Shown: positions 35,580-44,463, numbered from the stretch's first letter. The stretch is 64,000 nt of DNA from Hydrogenovibrio marinus (GCF_013340845.1 NZ_AP020335.1:1426001-1490000), one strand, 5' to 3'. Notes: generated by a model from the letters alone, not told the origin. Numbers and translations: made by a program.

Positions 35580-36518
35580 TTACAGTTTATTAATAGAAAC
35601 CACCTGATTGCGACCATTTGATTTGGCTTCATATAAACAAGTATCGGCAGCTTCTATAAAAGTAAGCATATCGAAGTCAAACTCCGGAGAAATCGTGCTC
35701 ACGCCTAAGCTGACAGTCACTATCGAATGCACGTTTGAGCTTTCATGCGGCATTTTCAAATCAAGAATACTGACTCTGCACCGTTCAGACAGTTTAATGG
35801 CATCTACCAATCCCGTATTGGGCAGCAAAATGGCAAACTTTTCCCCACCATAACGTGCAACAATATCGGACGATCGTTTAACCACTTTTGATAATGTATT
35901 GGCAACCACTTTCAAACAATCATCGCCTGCCAAGTGCCCATAACCAATGTTGTAATTTCTAAAATGATCTATATCGACAATGATTAGCGATAGCTCAGTA
36001 TCATCCCTTAACGCACGCTTCCATTCCTTATGCATGCTTTCATCAAAGGCACGTCTGTTCAGCACACCTGTCAGCCCATCAGATGTCGATATTCTTTCAA
36101 ATTTTGTATTCAGGCGTTCCAATTCAGCTTCTTGAACTTTGCTGTCAGTGACATCAAAGATATAGCCACCCCAGATAACTGCATCGCCTTTTTTTCTGTC
36201 CGTTGGCTTAGTGGTAACCCGAATCCAGATTTCGCCTTTTGATGGATGCACTACCTTGGTATCAAAAGCAGAAGTGTTTTCATCTTGACCGTCTACTTCA
36301 TCCTTTTGCGCTAGGTCATCAGGATGAGTCAAACGCCAAAATGTATCCATGTCTTCAAGAAAGTCTTCTTGGGCGTAACCTAAAACATCAAGGCTTTTAG
36401 GGCTAATGTAAATCAACTCTCGGGAACCATCAGTTTCAAGCGCATACTCGAACAGAACCGCTGGTAAAAACTCTACAAAACTTGTCATTGCTCCTGCATC
36501 AGGCACGCTTACTGCCAT
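35580..36518 (-). CDS. PAS-GGDEF protein with a GGEKF signature
   Basis: 312 soluble residues: a PAS domain (about 14-125, FEYALETDGSRELIYISPKS and a PAC-like GGYIFDVTDSK) and a GGDEF domain (about 142-312, DGLTGVLNRRAF, VDIDHFRNYNIGYGHLAGDD). The signature is GGEKF (224-228) instead of GGEEF: the catalytic third-position Glu226 is kept, but the fourth residue is Lys. That position normally helps bind metal/GTP, so activity may be reduced. There is no EAL domain. It lies upstream of the other GGDEF gene. Confidence 0.9.
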   Translation of the reverse strand: MAVSVPDAGAMTSFVEFLPAVLFEYALETDGSRELIYISPKSLDVLGYAQEDFLEDMDTFWRLTHPDDLAQKDEVDGQDENTSAFDTKVVHPSKGEIWIRVTTKPTDRKKGDAVIWGGYIFDVTDSKVQEAELERLNTKFERISTSDGLTGVLNRRAFDESMHKEWKRALRDDTELSLIIVDIDHFRNYNIGYGHLAGDDCLKVVANTLSKVVKRSSDIVARYGGEKFAILLPNTGLVDAIKLSERCRVSILDLKMPHESSNVHSIVTVSLGVSTISPEFDFDMLTFIEAADTCLYEAKSNGRNQVVSINKL

Positions 36519-36798
36519 TTTTCAATCCCTTGCCATTCAATGAATGAATATCTAACTAAAACCACACTCCCGACTGTGGATTTCAATATAAATATAATTC
36601 GTAATTTTTACAATCAGTTTTTCTTTCGCGCCAACATGATAATTTAATCGCGACACAGACTTTCATACTCATTCAATGATAAACGTCACCATCCAGAAAC
36701 AATCGGGAGTTATACTTTGAACGTTACTCAACAAATCAATTTACTGATTTTTTGTATGGATTCGCAATAACGTCCATTCATGAAGAAGGAGACATGCA
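36519..36798. other. Intergenic promoter region between the PAS-GGDEF and OYE genes
   Basis: 280 bp of AT-rich sequence between divergent genes. I see GAAGGAG 6 bp before the OYE start and no ORF, terminator or repeat. Confidence 0.5.
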
Positions 36799-37875
36799 AT
36801 GCCAACAGATACAACGCCCCTGTTTCACCCTGTAAAACTCGGTGACCTAACAATCGCCAACCGATTTGTGATGGCGCCTCTTACCCGTTGTCGCGCCATC
36901 AACCATATTCCTAACGACCTCATGGCGGAATACTACACACAACGCGCAAGTGCAGGTTTAATCATCACCGAATGCACCATGGTCACCCCACAAACCTCCG
37001 CTTTTGGTAACGACCCTGGCATTTACTCACTAGAACAAGTTGAAGGCTGGAAAAAAGTGACTGAATCGGTTCACCAAGCCGGCGGAAAGATTTTCCTACA
37101 AATCTGGCATGCTGGACGCGCTGCACACCCATTACTGAATGATGGCAAAGAAGCCGTTAGTGCAAGTGCTATCGCCATTGACGGAGAAACCCAAACACCA
37201 GAAGGCAAACAGCCTTACACCGTGCCTCACGAACTCACTAAAGAAGAAATCGCCAATATTGTGTTGGATTTCCGCAAGGCAGCAGCAAATGCTATGGCGG
37301 CGGGATTCGATGGCGTCGAAGTACATGGTGCCAACGGTTATCTTATCGACCAATTCCTACGAGACAGCGCCAATCAACGCACCGACGAATATGGTGGTTC
37401 AATCGAAAATCGCGCGCGTTTCCTGACGGAAGTCCTTGAAGCGGTTACCGATGAAATTGGGGGGGGTTGTGTCGGCCTACGTCTCTCGCCACTGAATAGC
37501 TTCAACAGCATGAAAGACAGCCATCCAACCTATTGGATCAGTTACCTTGCAGAGCATGTCAATCGATTCAATCTCGCGTACCTGCATGTAATGAGAGCGG
37601 ATTTCTTTGGCTTACAGCAAGCGGATGTCATTCCTATCGCTCGTGAGCACTTCAAAGGACATTTGATGGTGAATATGGGCTATAACGCTGAAGAAGCCGC
37701 AGAAGTGATTGCCAACAACTTGGCGGACTCCGTAGCCTTTGGTACTGGCTTCCTTGCCAACCCAGACCTGCCAGCGCGTGTTAAAGCAGGCGCTGAGTTG
37801 AATGCACCGGATCAAGACACCTTCTACACCTCTGATGCAAAAGGCTACACCGATTATCCTTTCATGAAAGCTTAA
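36799..37875 (+). CDS. Old Yellow Enzyme family alkene reductase
   Basis: A 358-residue FMN-dependent NAD(P)H oxidoreductase of the NemA/OYE type, reducing activated C=C bonds or nitro compounds. Family motifs: VMAPLTRCRA near the start (residues 24-33), LQIWHAGRAAHP (100-111), and HGANGYLIDQFLRD with His176, Asn179 and Tyr181 at the active site, then RTDEYGGSIENRARF. No signal peptide; cytoplasmic. Physiological substrate unknown. It ends at a strong terminator fused to a repeat copy. Confidence 0.93.
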   Translation: MPTDTTPLFHPVKLGDLTIANRFVMAPLTRCRAINHIPNDLMAEYYTQRASAGLIITECTMVTPQTSAFGNDPGIYSLEQVEGWKKVTESVHQAGGKIFLQIWHAGRAAHPLLNDGKEAVSASAIAIDGETQTPEGKQPYTVPHELTKEEIANIVLDFRKAAANAMAAGFDGVEVHGANGYLIDQFLRDSANQRTDEYGGSIENRARFLTEVLEAVTDEIGGGCVGLRLSPLNSFNSMKDSHPTYWISYLAEHVNRFNLAYLHVMRADFFGLQQADVIPIAREHFKGHLMVNMGYNAEEAAEVIANNLADSVAFGTGFLANPDLPARVKAGAELNAPDQDTFYTSDAKGYTDYPFMKA

Positions 37876-37898
37876 ATACAAATCCGGTAAATAAAAAA

Positions 37899-37924
37899 GC
37901 AGGTTTCAACGTATTGAAACCTGC
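37899..37924. terminator. Terminator joined to a dispersed repeat copy
   Basis: GCAGGTTTCAA and TTGAAACCTGC form an 11-bp perfect stem with loop CGTA between convergent genes. An A-run on the left gives leftward transcripts a U-tract. The stem's last C is the first base of the repeat copy at 37924. Confidence 0.88.
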
Positions 37925-37942
37925 CCCAACCTGGTAGATTTT
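37924..37942 (+). repeat. Dispersed 19-bp repeat, exact consensus
   Basis: CCCCAACCTGGTAGATTTT on the + strand, directly continuous with the terminator stem, between convergent genes. Confidence 0.92.
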
Positions 37943-37974
37943 ACTCAGTAACGTCCGACGGTTATCCCTGACAG

Positions 37975-38805
37975 TTATTGTAGCCAAGCACGTTTAAAAG
38001 CTTTCCCTTGATTCATTTCTTTGGCCAAGAGACACAACCCGGCATTGTCCATCACCTTGGATACATGCTTAATCCACGCTGGTCTCGTATTAAAACTTCT
38101 CGGTTTGCCACCAATGCTTTTCAAAAACTCTTTTGCGACCTTGCAATTCAACAAGATATTTTTACCCTTCTTGGAAACCAATTTATCCATATCTTTCGAA
38201 GCCTTAAAAAACACAGGCACTTTAGATTTTTCACTTATCCAGCTACCGGAAAAATCCTGCATCACATGGGTATAGGCTTGCTTCAAAGCTTGAGGATGAT
38301 TGCGAAAGTAAAGCAGATTGTTTTTCGTACCGGCATAAGGTTTAGGACGGTAATCTTTTTTTAGGCTCGGCGGTCTTTTTTGCCAAACCACCTGATTTTT
38401 CGGCAGCTGTTTTGCCTTTTTGAAATCAATCATGAGCTTATTGGTCTCAAGATTTCTCGGCAAGGTTAATGGTGGCAACTCGGGCTCACCCTTTCGCGCG
38501 CCCAAGCTCATGATATTACCCGTAATCTGCGAAACATACCCTTGCCCAAAGCCTGACTCCCAACCGGCAATCGCCAAGATAGCCGCGGGAGGAATGTTTT
38601 CCTTCATTCCGATTTTTACCGCCTCTTTCGCCGTTAAACCGTAAAACTGTTCAACGTGAGGGTATTTGCGCAATGAGTAATGAGAGTTATTAGAAGCAGT
38701 ATTGGAAGCTTTACTATGAATCTCTGTGTTCGCCTGCACTCCCATAAATAATCTCGCGGTGAGAACAGCACTAACAACAGACAAGAATAAGATAAAAAAT
38801 TTCAT
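37975..38805 (-). CDS. Secreted GH73 glucosaminidase-domain protein (FlgJ/LytG-like)
   Basis: 276 residues: an N-terminal signal peptide or anchor (MKFFILFLSVVSAVLTARLF), a short linker, then a glucosaminidase domain with AILAIAGWESGFGQGYVSQI, whose Glu is the likely catalytic acid, followed by TGNIMSLGARKGEPELPPLT. It probably cuts peptidoglycan glycan strands in the periplasm. Not in a flagellar operon, so general wall remodelling is likelier than flagellar assembly. Confidence 0.85.
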   Translation of the reverse strand: MKFFILFLSVVSAVLTARLFMGVQANTEIHSKASNTASNNSHYSLRKYPHVEQFYGLTAKEAVKIGMKENIPPAAILAIAGWESGFGQGYVSQITGNIMSLGARKGEPELPPLTLPRNLETNKLMIDFKKAKQLPKNQVVWQKRPPSLKKDYRPKPYAGTKNNLLYFRNHPQALKQAYTHVMQDFSGSWISEKSKVPVFFKASKDMDKLVSKKGKNILLNCKVAKEFLKSIGGKPRSFNTRPAWIKHVSKVMDNAGLCLLAKEMNQGKAFKRAWLQ

Positions 38806-38858
38806 CGCGGTATTTTATCGAATTCCAGCCGATTTAGCTCATCTCAATAATCAAAACA

Positions 38859-38877
38859 CCCCAACCTGGTAGATTTT
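38859..38877 (+). repeat. Dispersed 19-bp repeat, exact consensus
   Basis: CCCCAACCTGGTAGATTTT, 17 bp after the stop of the leftward lipoprotein gene (in mRNA sense) and upstream of the glucosaminidase gene. Confidence 0.92.
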
Positions 38878-38893
38878 GATGGTTGCTATCACA

Positions 38894-39409
38894 TTATTTT
38901 TTATAGTAGTTGGGGCCGAAGTAAATCTGATAGCGGGCACCACGGTTGTCAACGCCCGTTCCTTGACCTGAAAAGAACACCGCATAATCATTATTAGGAT
39001 TTTTGGTTGGCGTGAGGTTTAGAGAAATATCAATCACCGTCCCCTTGCTTCCCGTCAAGACTCCTTTAGCGGTAGCCGCGGTGGCGTCAGAGGTTGTCTT
39101 AATAGAGCCCGTTGTAAACCCCCAGGCGTTTGTCACAACCCCCGTCGATGAACCGCCGCCAACTAACATCACATGATATCGACCGCTAAATGCTTCATTC
39201 GTTGTAGAGTTAAATGCCGTAATCTTACCGCCCTCATAATGGCTCGAAATAAACTCCACTGCACACGCCAACTTAGTTCCATCTTTCAGTGAAATCATTT
39301 CACCTGGCATCATGTCACCCAAATTGATGTTACGTGCATTGTGCGAAGCACACCCGGAAAGCGTCATCAACATTAACAACGCAATACCCCATGAAATATG
39401 ACTCTTCAT
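38894..39409 (-). CDS. Lipoprotein of unknown function
   Basis: 171 residues. Signal peptide MKSHISWGIALLMLMTLSGC with lipobox LSGC. The mature protein is beta-rich, small and polar, with a Gly-rich loop VMLVGGGSSTGVVTNAWGFT, and ends YQIYFGPNYYKK. A single further Cys lies in KLACAVEF. It is a predicted outer-membrane lipoprotein (no Asp at +2). I do not recognise the family. Confidence 0.7.
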   Translation of the reverse strand: MKSHISWGIALLMLMTLSGCASHNARNINLGDMMPGEMISLKDGTKLACAVEFISSHYEGGKITAFNSTTNEAFSGRYHVMLVGGGSSTGVVTNAWGFTTGSIKTTSDATAATAKGVLTGSKGTVIDISLNLTPTKNPNNDYAVFFSGQGTGVDNRGARYQIYFGPNYYKK

Positions 39410-39513
39410 ATCCCAACCCCTATTCTTGTTATTGACCTAACTATTGCTAACGGTTATTACTTATATTATTACGAAATCATTAGAGACGGAATAGAATTAA
39501 ATGCTCCCAACAA

Positions 39514-39534
39514 AAACCCGCTCATGGCGGGTTT
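39514..39534 (-). terminator. Terminator overlapping the methyltransferase stop codon
   Basis: AAACCCGC and GCGGGTTT form an 8-bp stem with a 5-base loop. Its first two transcribed bases are part of the TAA stop at 39533-39535, giving a minimal 3' UTR for the leftward gene. Confidence 0.85.
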
Positions 39535-40252
39535 AATATATGGCAGGTATCAATCGATAACGCACGCGCTGCGCATAATCCTGATACCCCGGTAACTCGG
39601 CTTGTAACGCGCGGTCTTCAAGCTCTGTTCTCGTCACTGTGATAATGGATGCTACTACTGCAGGAATCAAAGTCCAAACCGAGCTTAGTGCAAACGCCAT
39701 ACCAAACAACGCCAACATATTTCCCGCATAGCCCGGGTGTCGCACAAACCGATACGGACCACTGTCACAAACCACATGACCTTGATCTGTACGAATGCGA
39801 ACCACGCTGTAGAAAAATCGGTTTTCCGCAAATGCCCATGCCGAAAAAGCATAGCCCACTGCAACGAATAAAAGCCCGGTAAGGTTAACCCAAAGTGGAA
39901 ACGCTTGAGACCACTGATAGCGATGATCCAACCCAGCCACTATCACCATAGGGAAACTGATACTCACCGCCATCAAAGGCGCAAGTACTTTATCCCACGC
40001 CTTGGCTTGTTGAAAACTTTCTGTATCTTGTCTGTCGGCGGTTAATCCAGGGTGGCGTTGCTCTCCCCACATGCGTCCACCAATCCCAGACGTAAAGATA
40101 AATAGAGAATAAACCCAAGCCTGCCACCACCCGAAATCTCCACCACAGACCAGTAAAATCAGCAAAATGAAGAAATACACCAAAACCAGTCTAACCCAAT
40201 GTCGAAGGGAGACAGTTTGAGCAGTGTCGTTATTAGCCGGCGTTACAGACAT
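39533..40252 (-). CDS. Membrane methyltransferase (isoprenylcysteine carboxyl methyltransferase-like)
   Basis: A 239-residue inner-membrane protein with about five helices. The C-terminal SAM-binding signature DSGPYRFVRHPGYAGNMLALFG and RTELEDRALQAELPGYQDYA place it in the ICMT/PEMT-like family. Substrate unknown in bacteria (possibly lipids or small hydrophobic compounds). It lies 23 bp downstream of the rhodanese gene on the same strand. Confidence 0.85.
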   Translation of the reverse strand: MSVTPANNDTAQTVSLRHWVRLVLVYFFILLILLVCGGDFGWWQAWVYSLFIFTSGIGGRMWGEQRHPGLTADRQDTESFQQAKAWDKVLAPLMAVSISFPMVIVAGLDHRYQWSQAFPLWVNLTGLLFVAVGYAFSAWAFAENRFFYSVVRIRTDQGHVVCDSGPYRFVRHPGYAGNMLALFGMAFALSSVWTLIPAVVASIITVTRTELEDRALQAELPGYQDYAQRVRYRLIPAIY

Positions 40253-40275
40253 GTCTTATTCTCCAAAATAGCAAC

Positions 40276-40956
40276 TTAGGGTGTAACGGTCGTCAAACCA
40301 AAGGCATGCCAGGACTGCATCCCTCCTCGATACCAATGGAGCTTATGCGCAGGATAGCCCATACTGACCAATGCTTTGATATTGGTGGGCGATTGTCCGC
40401 ACCAAGGGCCATTACAAAAAAACACCAAATCTTTTACATTGGAAAAATTCCAAATTCCATCATGCACGGTTGCGCCAAATCGGTCAGTCAAAATACCTTC
40501 TACAACCATCGGTTCATAGTTAGAGGCTTGTTGATACAGTTGTGTCCATGGAATATTAATAGACGTGGGAATCGTCCCTTTCGCCACCCAATCCGGCGTA
40601 CGAGAATCGATAATCAATAGGTTCGGGTCACCTTTAGATGCGCGTTTAATGTAATTCAACATCTCCAATTCCCCTATCGTCTCCACTCCTGGTAGCAGGT
40701 GCATGGGCTGGATACAGAAAGGAGGGCATACTCTTGAGGTGAGTGCATAATCCTTAACAATAGTATTTTGCTGGTTTTGGTTACGTTGAATCACAACGGG
40801 TTTACCATTGTGCATCACAGTGAAAGAACTGATATCTCGGGTGATTTTGACTTTAAGATCGGCTTTATTGTCAGCTTTAGAAGCGTCTGCCGCCCAAGCT
40901 GGCGTTGTAAAAAGCATGACGGCTGCGGTAATGATCAATACGATTCTACGAGCCAT
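40276..40956 (-). CDS. Periplasmic rhodanese-like sulfurtransferase
   Basis: 226 residues with a signal peptide ending TTPAWAADAS, a 70-residue spacer holding a paired CPPFC motif, and a single rhodanese domain (about 95-226) with LLIIDSRTPDWVAKGTIP and the active-site loop FFCNGPWCGQSPTNIKAL. The active-site Cys is present. In a sulfur oxidiser a periplasmic rhodanese could handle sulfane sulfur, as inference. Its upstream gap contains a repeat copy. Confidence 0.85.
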   Translation of the reverse strand: MARRIVLIITAAVMLFTTPAWAADASKADNKADLKVKITRDISSFTVMHNGKPVVIQRNQNQQNTIVKDYALTSRVCPPFCIQPMHLLPGVETIGELEMLNYIKRASKGDPNLLIIDSRTPDWVAKGTIPTSINIPWTQLYQQASNYEPMVVEGILTDRFGATVHDGIWNFSNVKDLVFFCNGPWCGQSPTNIKALVSMGYPAHKLHWYRGGMQSWHAFGLTTVTP

Positions 40957-41055
40957 GCTACCTCCTTTAAATGAGAGTCATTTGGCTATACGATCAACAT
41001 TAATCTTAGCAGAGTGATACTGAAAAGAAATTGATATTTATCGGATGCTTCTTCC

Positions 41056-41075
41056 CCCCATACCTGGTAGATTTT
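41056..41075 (+). repeat. Dispersed repeat with a one-base insertion
   Basis: CCCCATACCTGGTAGATTTT, the consensus with an extra T (or changed A) after CCCCA. It lies 16 bp left of a hairpin and downstream of the DUF4396 gene. Confidence 0.85.
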
Positions 41076-41091
41076 GGGAGTTCGAAGAAAT

Positions 41092-41113
41092 CAATGGAGC
41101 TCAAGCTCCATTG
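41092..41113. terminator. Perfect hairpin after the DUF4396 gene
   Basis: CAATGGAGCT and AGCTCCATTG pair perfectly with a 2-base centre, 22 bp after the stop. No U-tract follows, so it may be a stabilising 3' hairpin rather than an intrinsic terminator. Confidence 0.5.
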
Positions 41114-41135
41114 ACTTATAACCCTACTTCAATAA

Positions 41136-41564
41136 TCAGTGGCACGATTTACCATGTTTCTGCAACCGCCAATAATTATATGGCCAAGGGGTTAAAAAAC
41201 CGATAAACAGTGAAATAGGGATGACCCACCAGTTCAATACTGCGCCGCCGGTCAACAAGTAATCTGTAATATTCATTGCAATTTCCATGGCCAACATGGA
41301 TATAAAACTCATACCCAGCGCCGTGATAAGCGCATCCTTCAAACTGAAATTTGAACGAAACAAAATAAGGGTTTCAAGCAAAATACTGGTTAACAGGCCG
41401 TTTAAGGTTGCCAACATCATGACTGAAAAAGTCGAAAGGCTATGTTCGTTAAATTGGAAATAGGCAATCGTGCCAAAATCTCCAATGGCACAGCCAATCA
41501 AACACCATTTCGTATTATGGGCGCTCTTAATCCAGTTAATTTTATTGTTCCACACGGTATTCAT
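41136..41564 (-). CDS. DUF4396 membrane protein
   Basis: A 142-residue membrane protein with four helices. The end is the DUF4396 signature FLTPWPYNYWRLQKHGKSCH, and AMEIAMNITDYLLTGG matches the AMNLxD region. The His/Cys end (HGKSCH) suggests metal contact, but the function is unknown. The upstream neighbour is a regulator with a CxxC metal-site-like N-terminus, which hints at a metal-linked role. Confidence 0.82.
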   Translation of the reverse strand: MNTVWNNKINWIKSAHNTKWCLIGCAIGDFGTIAYFQFNEHSLSTFSVMMLATLNGLLTSILLETLILFRSNFSLKDALITALGMSFISMLAMEIAMNITDYLLTGGAVLNWWVIPISLFIGFLTPWPYNYWRLQKHGKSCH

Positions 41565-41656
41565 TTCATTACTCCGATTTCGTTAAACATCGGGAATGAT
41601 TCTAATGCGCTGGAGACGAAACCCTGTTACATCCTGTCTGCCTTCTTTTACAGAAT

Positions 41657-42232
41657 TTACAGTTTGTCCAAAGGGGTTCGCAATTTTTGATCTTTCAATA
41701 AACGAAAGTGACTTGGCGTCAGGCCGGTGATTTTTTTGAATTGCCCACTTAAATGAGCAACACTGCTGTAACCTAATTGAAAGGCAATCTCTTTCAGCGC
41801 CAGTTCTCTATAGACCAGTAACTCTTTCACTTTTTCCACTCGCATCTGTATGAAATACTGTTCAATGGTTATACCTTCAACAACGGAAAACAGACTGCTC
41901 AAATAGTTATATTCAAGCTGGATCGTGCTGCTGATGTATTCCGATAGCTTTTTCTTACCAGGATTTTCAATATCCTGAAGATAGTTCAAACATGATATTT
42001 TTATTTCACCGATGAGCTGACTGTTTTTATCATTAAGAATTGAAAACCCCAAAGCTTCCAATGCTTCTGACAAGCGCTTTTGTATGCTGTTTGGGAGCTT
42101 TATCCCATAATGGTCTGCAAAATCAATTTCGCCCAAACTAATGGATTCATATTGCAAACCCATCTCTTTTAATACATTGCCAACGGCCAGACAGCATCGG
42201 TCACAGACCATATTTTTGATATAAATTTTCAT
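41657..42232 (-). CDS. AraC-family regulator with an HMA-like CxxC N-terminus
   Basis: A 191-residue protein. The N-terminus MKIYIKNMVCDRCCLAVGNV (Cys10, Cys13, Cys14) and LGFSILNDKNSQLIGEIK resemble a heavy-metal-associated domain, with a duplicated beta-alpha-beta arrangement. The C-terminal half (about 105-180) is an AraC double HTH: LALKEIAFQLGYSSVAHLSG then QFKKITGLTPSHFR. It may sense metal or thiol state and control the DUF4396 gene 92 bp downstream. Ligand and target are inferred. Confidence 0.75.
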   Translation of the reverse strand: MKIYIKNMVCDRCCLAVGNVLKEMGLQYESISLGEIDFADHYGIKLPNSIQKRLSEALEALGFSILNDKNSQLIGEIKISCLNYLQDIENPGKKKLSEYISSTIQLEYNYLSSLFSVVEGITIEQYFIQMRVEKVKELLVYRELALKEIAFQLGYSSVAHLSGQFKKITGLTPSHFRLLKDQKLRTPLDKL

Positions 42233-42247
42233 TGTTTCTTTAATTGT

Positions 42248-43339
42248 TCAATTGCCGGTTTCCATATCAGCGGCCAGATGCTCCGCCAACTGCATCAGTT
42301 CATCAGCCTTATCAAGCCCATCAAGGAATCGCTTGGGGATGCCACTCATGCCAACTTGAGCACCGGTAAGCGCGCCAGTCAGAATTGCACGTGCCTGATT
42401 TTGCCCGCCACCGTTAACCGCATGCAACACGGCCAACTCAAAGTCATCATGAAATAAAGCAGACAGATAGTAAGCCGCAGGTAGTTGATGATAAATAGCA
42501 CATGGCATCCCATAAACGATTGAGACTTTCCAAGGCGGTTCAATTTGAATATCAGGATCAAAGGCAGCTTCCGCCATATAAGAAGGGGTTAGCAAGGCAT
42601 CTGGAGAAGCAAAACGTCCTACACGTGGTGGATCAGGGTCTCCTTTTTTCGGCGGTTGCAAATCATCATTGGTGACGGCATGAAAAGGTAACGCACCACT
42701 TTTCACCAGCTTCATCAGTTTTGCAGAGATATCCATATCCAAGCGGTTACCCTGAACAAGCAGCCCCAATACCGCACCAAAGGCGACAGTCATAGAGACG
42801 ACCGTATCATCATCTTGTGTCAGAATCGTGTTATGCGTAATGGCTGTAGCAAGTTTGTCTGGCTGAAATGCATAACGAACAGCAATGGCAAGGGTACGCT
42901 CAATCGCTTCTGTGGTATCCGCATGCCCGCTGACTTGCCCCCAAGGAAAGTTTTGCTGAATGCGTTTTCGCCAAGCATCTCGAATGGATTGGCTGGTATA
43001 GTTCCCAGGACCGCTGATAGGCGTACCGTCAATGAGCGGAAAAAGTTCTTCGTCCATTCGACGACAAAAATCTTGTTCATCATAACCCTTGTTTTCAACT
43101 AGGGAGCGCAACAGGAGTTCTAGAATAAACCCTGCCTGAGAGAGTTGACCGGCTTTCAAACCGTCATGGTATCGACCCGGCTTTGGATCAGTGTAGTCCT
43201 CTATCCAATCGCCGTAGTCTCTACGCAGTTCGGTCAGGTCATAATACCAATGAGGGCCTAGTGCAAGCGCATCGCCGATAAAAGCGCCCATAATGGCACC
43301 CGCAGCACGATCTTTAATTTCCGAAGAGTTCATCATCAT
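42248..43339 (-). CDS. ADP-ribosylglycohydrolase-like protein with altered metal site
   Basis: A 363-residue helical protein of the DraG/ADP-ribosylglycohydrolase superfamily (AAGAIMGAFIGDALALGPHW, ILTQDDDTVVSMTVAFGAVL, then NGGGQNQARAILTGALTGAQ). In canonical enzymes the late motif reads GGD-x-DT and binds Mg2+; here it is GGGQNQ (310-315). The early GD remains, so the site is rebuilt or inactive. Three ATGs in a row (43339, 43336, 43333) follow AAGGAGG; the third has the best spacing. Confidence 0.8.
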   Translation of the reverse strand: MMMNSSEIKDRAAGAIMGAFIGDALALGPHWYYDLTELRRDYGDWIEDYTDPKPGRYHDGLKAGQLSQAGFILELLLRSLVENKGYDEQDFCRRMDEELFPLIDGTPISGPGNYTSQSIRDAWRKRIQQNFPWGQVSGHADTTEAIERTLAIAVRYAFQPDKLATAITHNTILTQDDDTVVSMTVAFGAVLGLLVQGNRLDMDISAKLMKLVKSGALPFHAVTNDDLQPPKKGDPDPPRVGRFASPDALLTPSYMAEAAFDPDIQIEPPWKVSIVYGMPCAIYHQLPAAYYLSALFHDDFELAVLHAVNGGGQNQARAILTGALTGAQVGMSGIPKRFLDGLDKADELMQLAEHLAADMETGN

Positions 43340-43480
43340 ACCTCCTTAATGCAGCGTTTAATCTGACATTAGTTTGCGGAATTAAATTCAATCATACCCT
43401 TTATAACAAATTGTTTTAACTAAACTTATCAAATCAAAATCTAATTCTGCCTGGCTTTGATTATTCTATATCCATTAGCC

Positions 43481-44215
43481 CTACTGACTTTGGTTTGGAT
43501 TATATTTCGCTATCCACGCTGACCAAAACAGGCTAGAAAAGAATTGCTCTGCTTCAATAAATCCAGCACTGCCAAGCAAGTCTATAACGGCTTCATTTGA
43601 TGCAAGTGGATCAGCCCCGTGTAGTATTTTTGCTCTCTTACTTTCGACCTCTTCCTTTGAAACACCGTTCATGCGCCATAACTCTCCCCATGCAGATAAA
43701 AAAAGAGGTTTACTCGCGTAGTCAAAACGGTTGCCAGCCAGAATAATCGGTGCGCCAGGCTTAAGCTTGCTTGCAATTTCATCAAGAATTTCTTTCTTTT
43801 TATCCTCACCTTGCAAGTGATGAATAACGCCAATCAATGTTGCTGCATCGAATTTTTTTTCGGTTCTCAAGTCCCTTACATAACCCAAGTGTAGTTCGGT
43901 ACGTGCTTCTAACCCTTTACTGGCAAGAGATTCTCGAGATAGCTGCAACATGGGTTCGGAAGGATCTACAGCCGTAAATTTCCAGTTAGGTGCCAGCTTC
44001 GATGCAGCAACAATTTCTTGAGCAGTGCCGCCCGCGCCAACAACAAGAATTTGGGCTTCACTCTCAGAGTCGAGTGTTACAGATAGTAGGCAAGCGGCTA
44101 GATCGTGGCAGGCATCATAACCAGCCAGTCCAATACGACTTTGCTGTGCGTATTCACCTGCCCGATCTTGATCGAATTTACTTGCTGAATCAACTGCCTT
44201 AATCTCATTGCCCAC
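43481..44215 (-). CDS. Class I SAM-dependent methyltransferase
   Basis: 244 residues. SAM motif I is AQILVVGAGGTAQEIVAASK, followed by WKFTAVDPSEPMLQLSRESL (acidic ribose-binding position) and FDAATLIGVIHHLQGEDKKK. Substrate unknown. It is a single leftward gene with AT-rich flanks (43340-43480 and 44216-44380) in which I see no other features. Confidence 0.87.
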   Translation of the reverse strand: MGNEIKAVDSASKFDQDRAGEYAQQSRIGLAGYDACHDLAACLLSVTLDSESEAQILVVGAGGTAQEIVAASKLAPNWKFTAVDPSEPMLQLSRESLASKGLEARTELHLGYVRDLRTEKKFDAATLIGVIHHLQGEDKKKEILDEIASKLKPGAPIILAGNRFDYASKPLFLSAWGELWRMNGVSKEEVESKRAKILHGADPLASNEAVIDLLGSAGFIEAEQFFSSLFWSAWIAKYNPNQSQ

Positions 44216-44385
44216 AACGTTTCTCCCTTAACTTGTAAACCTAAAAACACATCACAGCAACAAGTCATACTGACCTGTTAATAATTTTGAACGCCAATAA
44301 ATCTTACCATTTCGTGCCAAAAAGCTGCTGAAAATTTAATGCTTAGCCTTCAAATAGAAACGAGAGTTTTTCTTCACAAACAAAA

Positions 44386-44406
44386 AAGCCTCGCAATGCG
44401 AGGCTT
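44386..44406 (-). terminator. Terminator, left member of a repeated terminator unit
   Basis: AAGCCTCGC and GCGAGGCTT with loop AAT and a T-run on the minus strand. Together with the repeat copy at 44424 it forms a roughly 70-bp unit repeated at 45741-45800. Confidence 0.9.
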
Positions 44407-44423
44407 AATAAATAATGGCTCTA

Positions 44424-44442
44424 CCCCAACCTGGTAGATTTT
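44424..44442 (+). repeat. Dispersed 19-bp repeat, exact consensus
   Basis: CCCCAACCTGGTAGATTTT, preceded by GCTCTA and followed by GATTATTTTCTA, which are shared with the copy at 45771. Confidence 0.92.
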
Positions 44443-44463
44443 GATTATTTTCTAATTAAAAGC

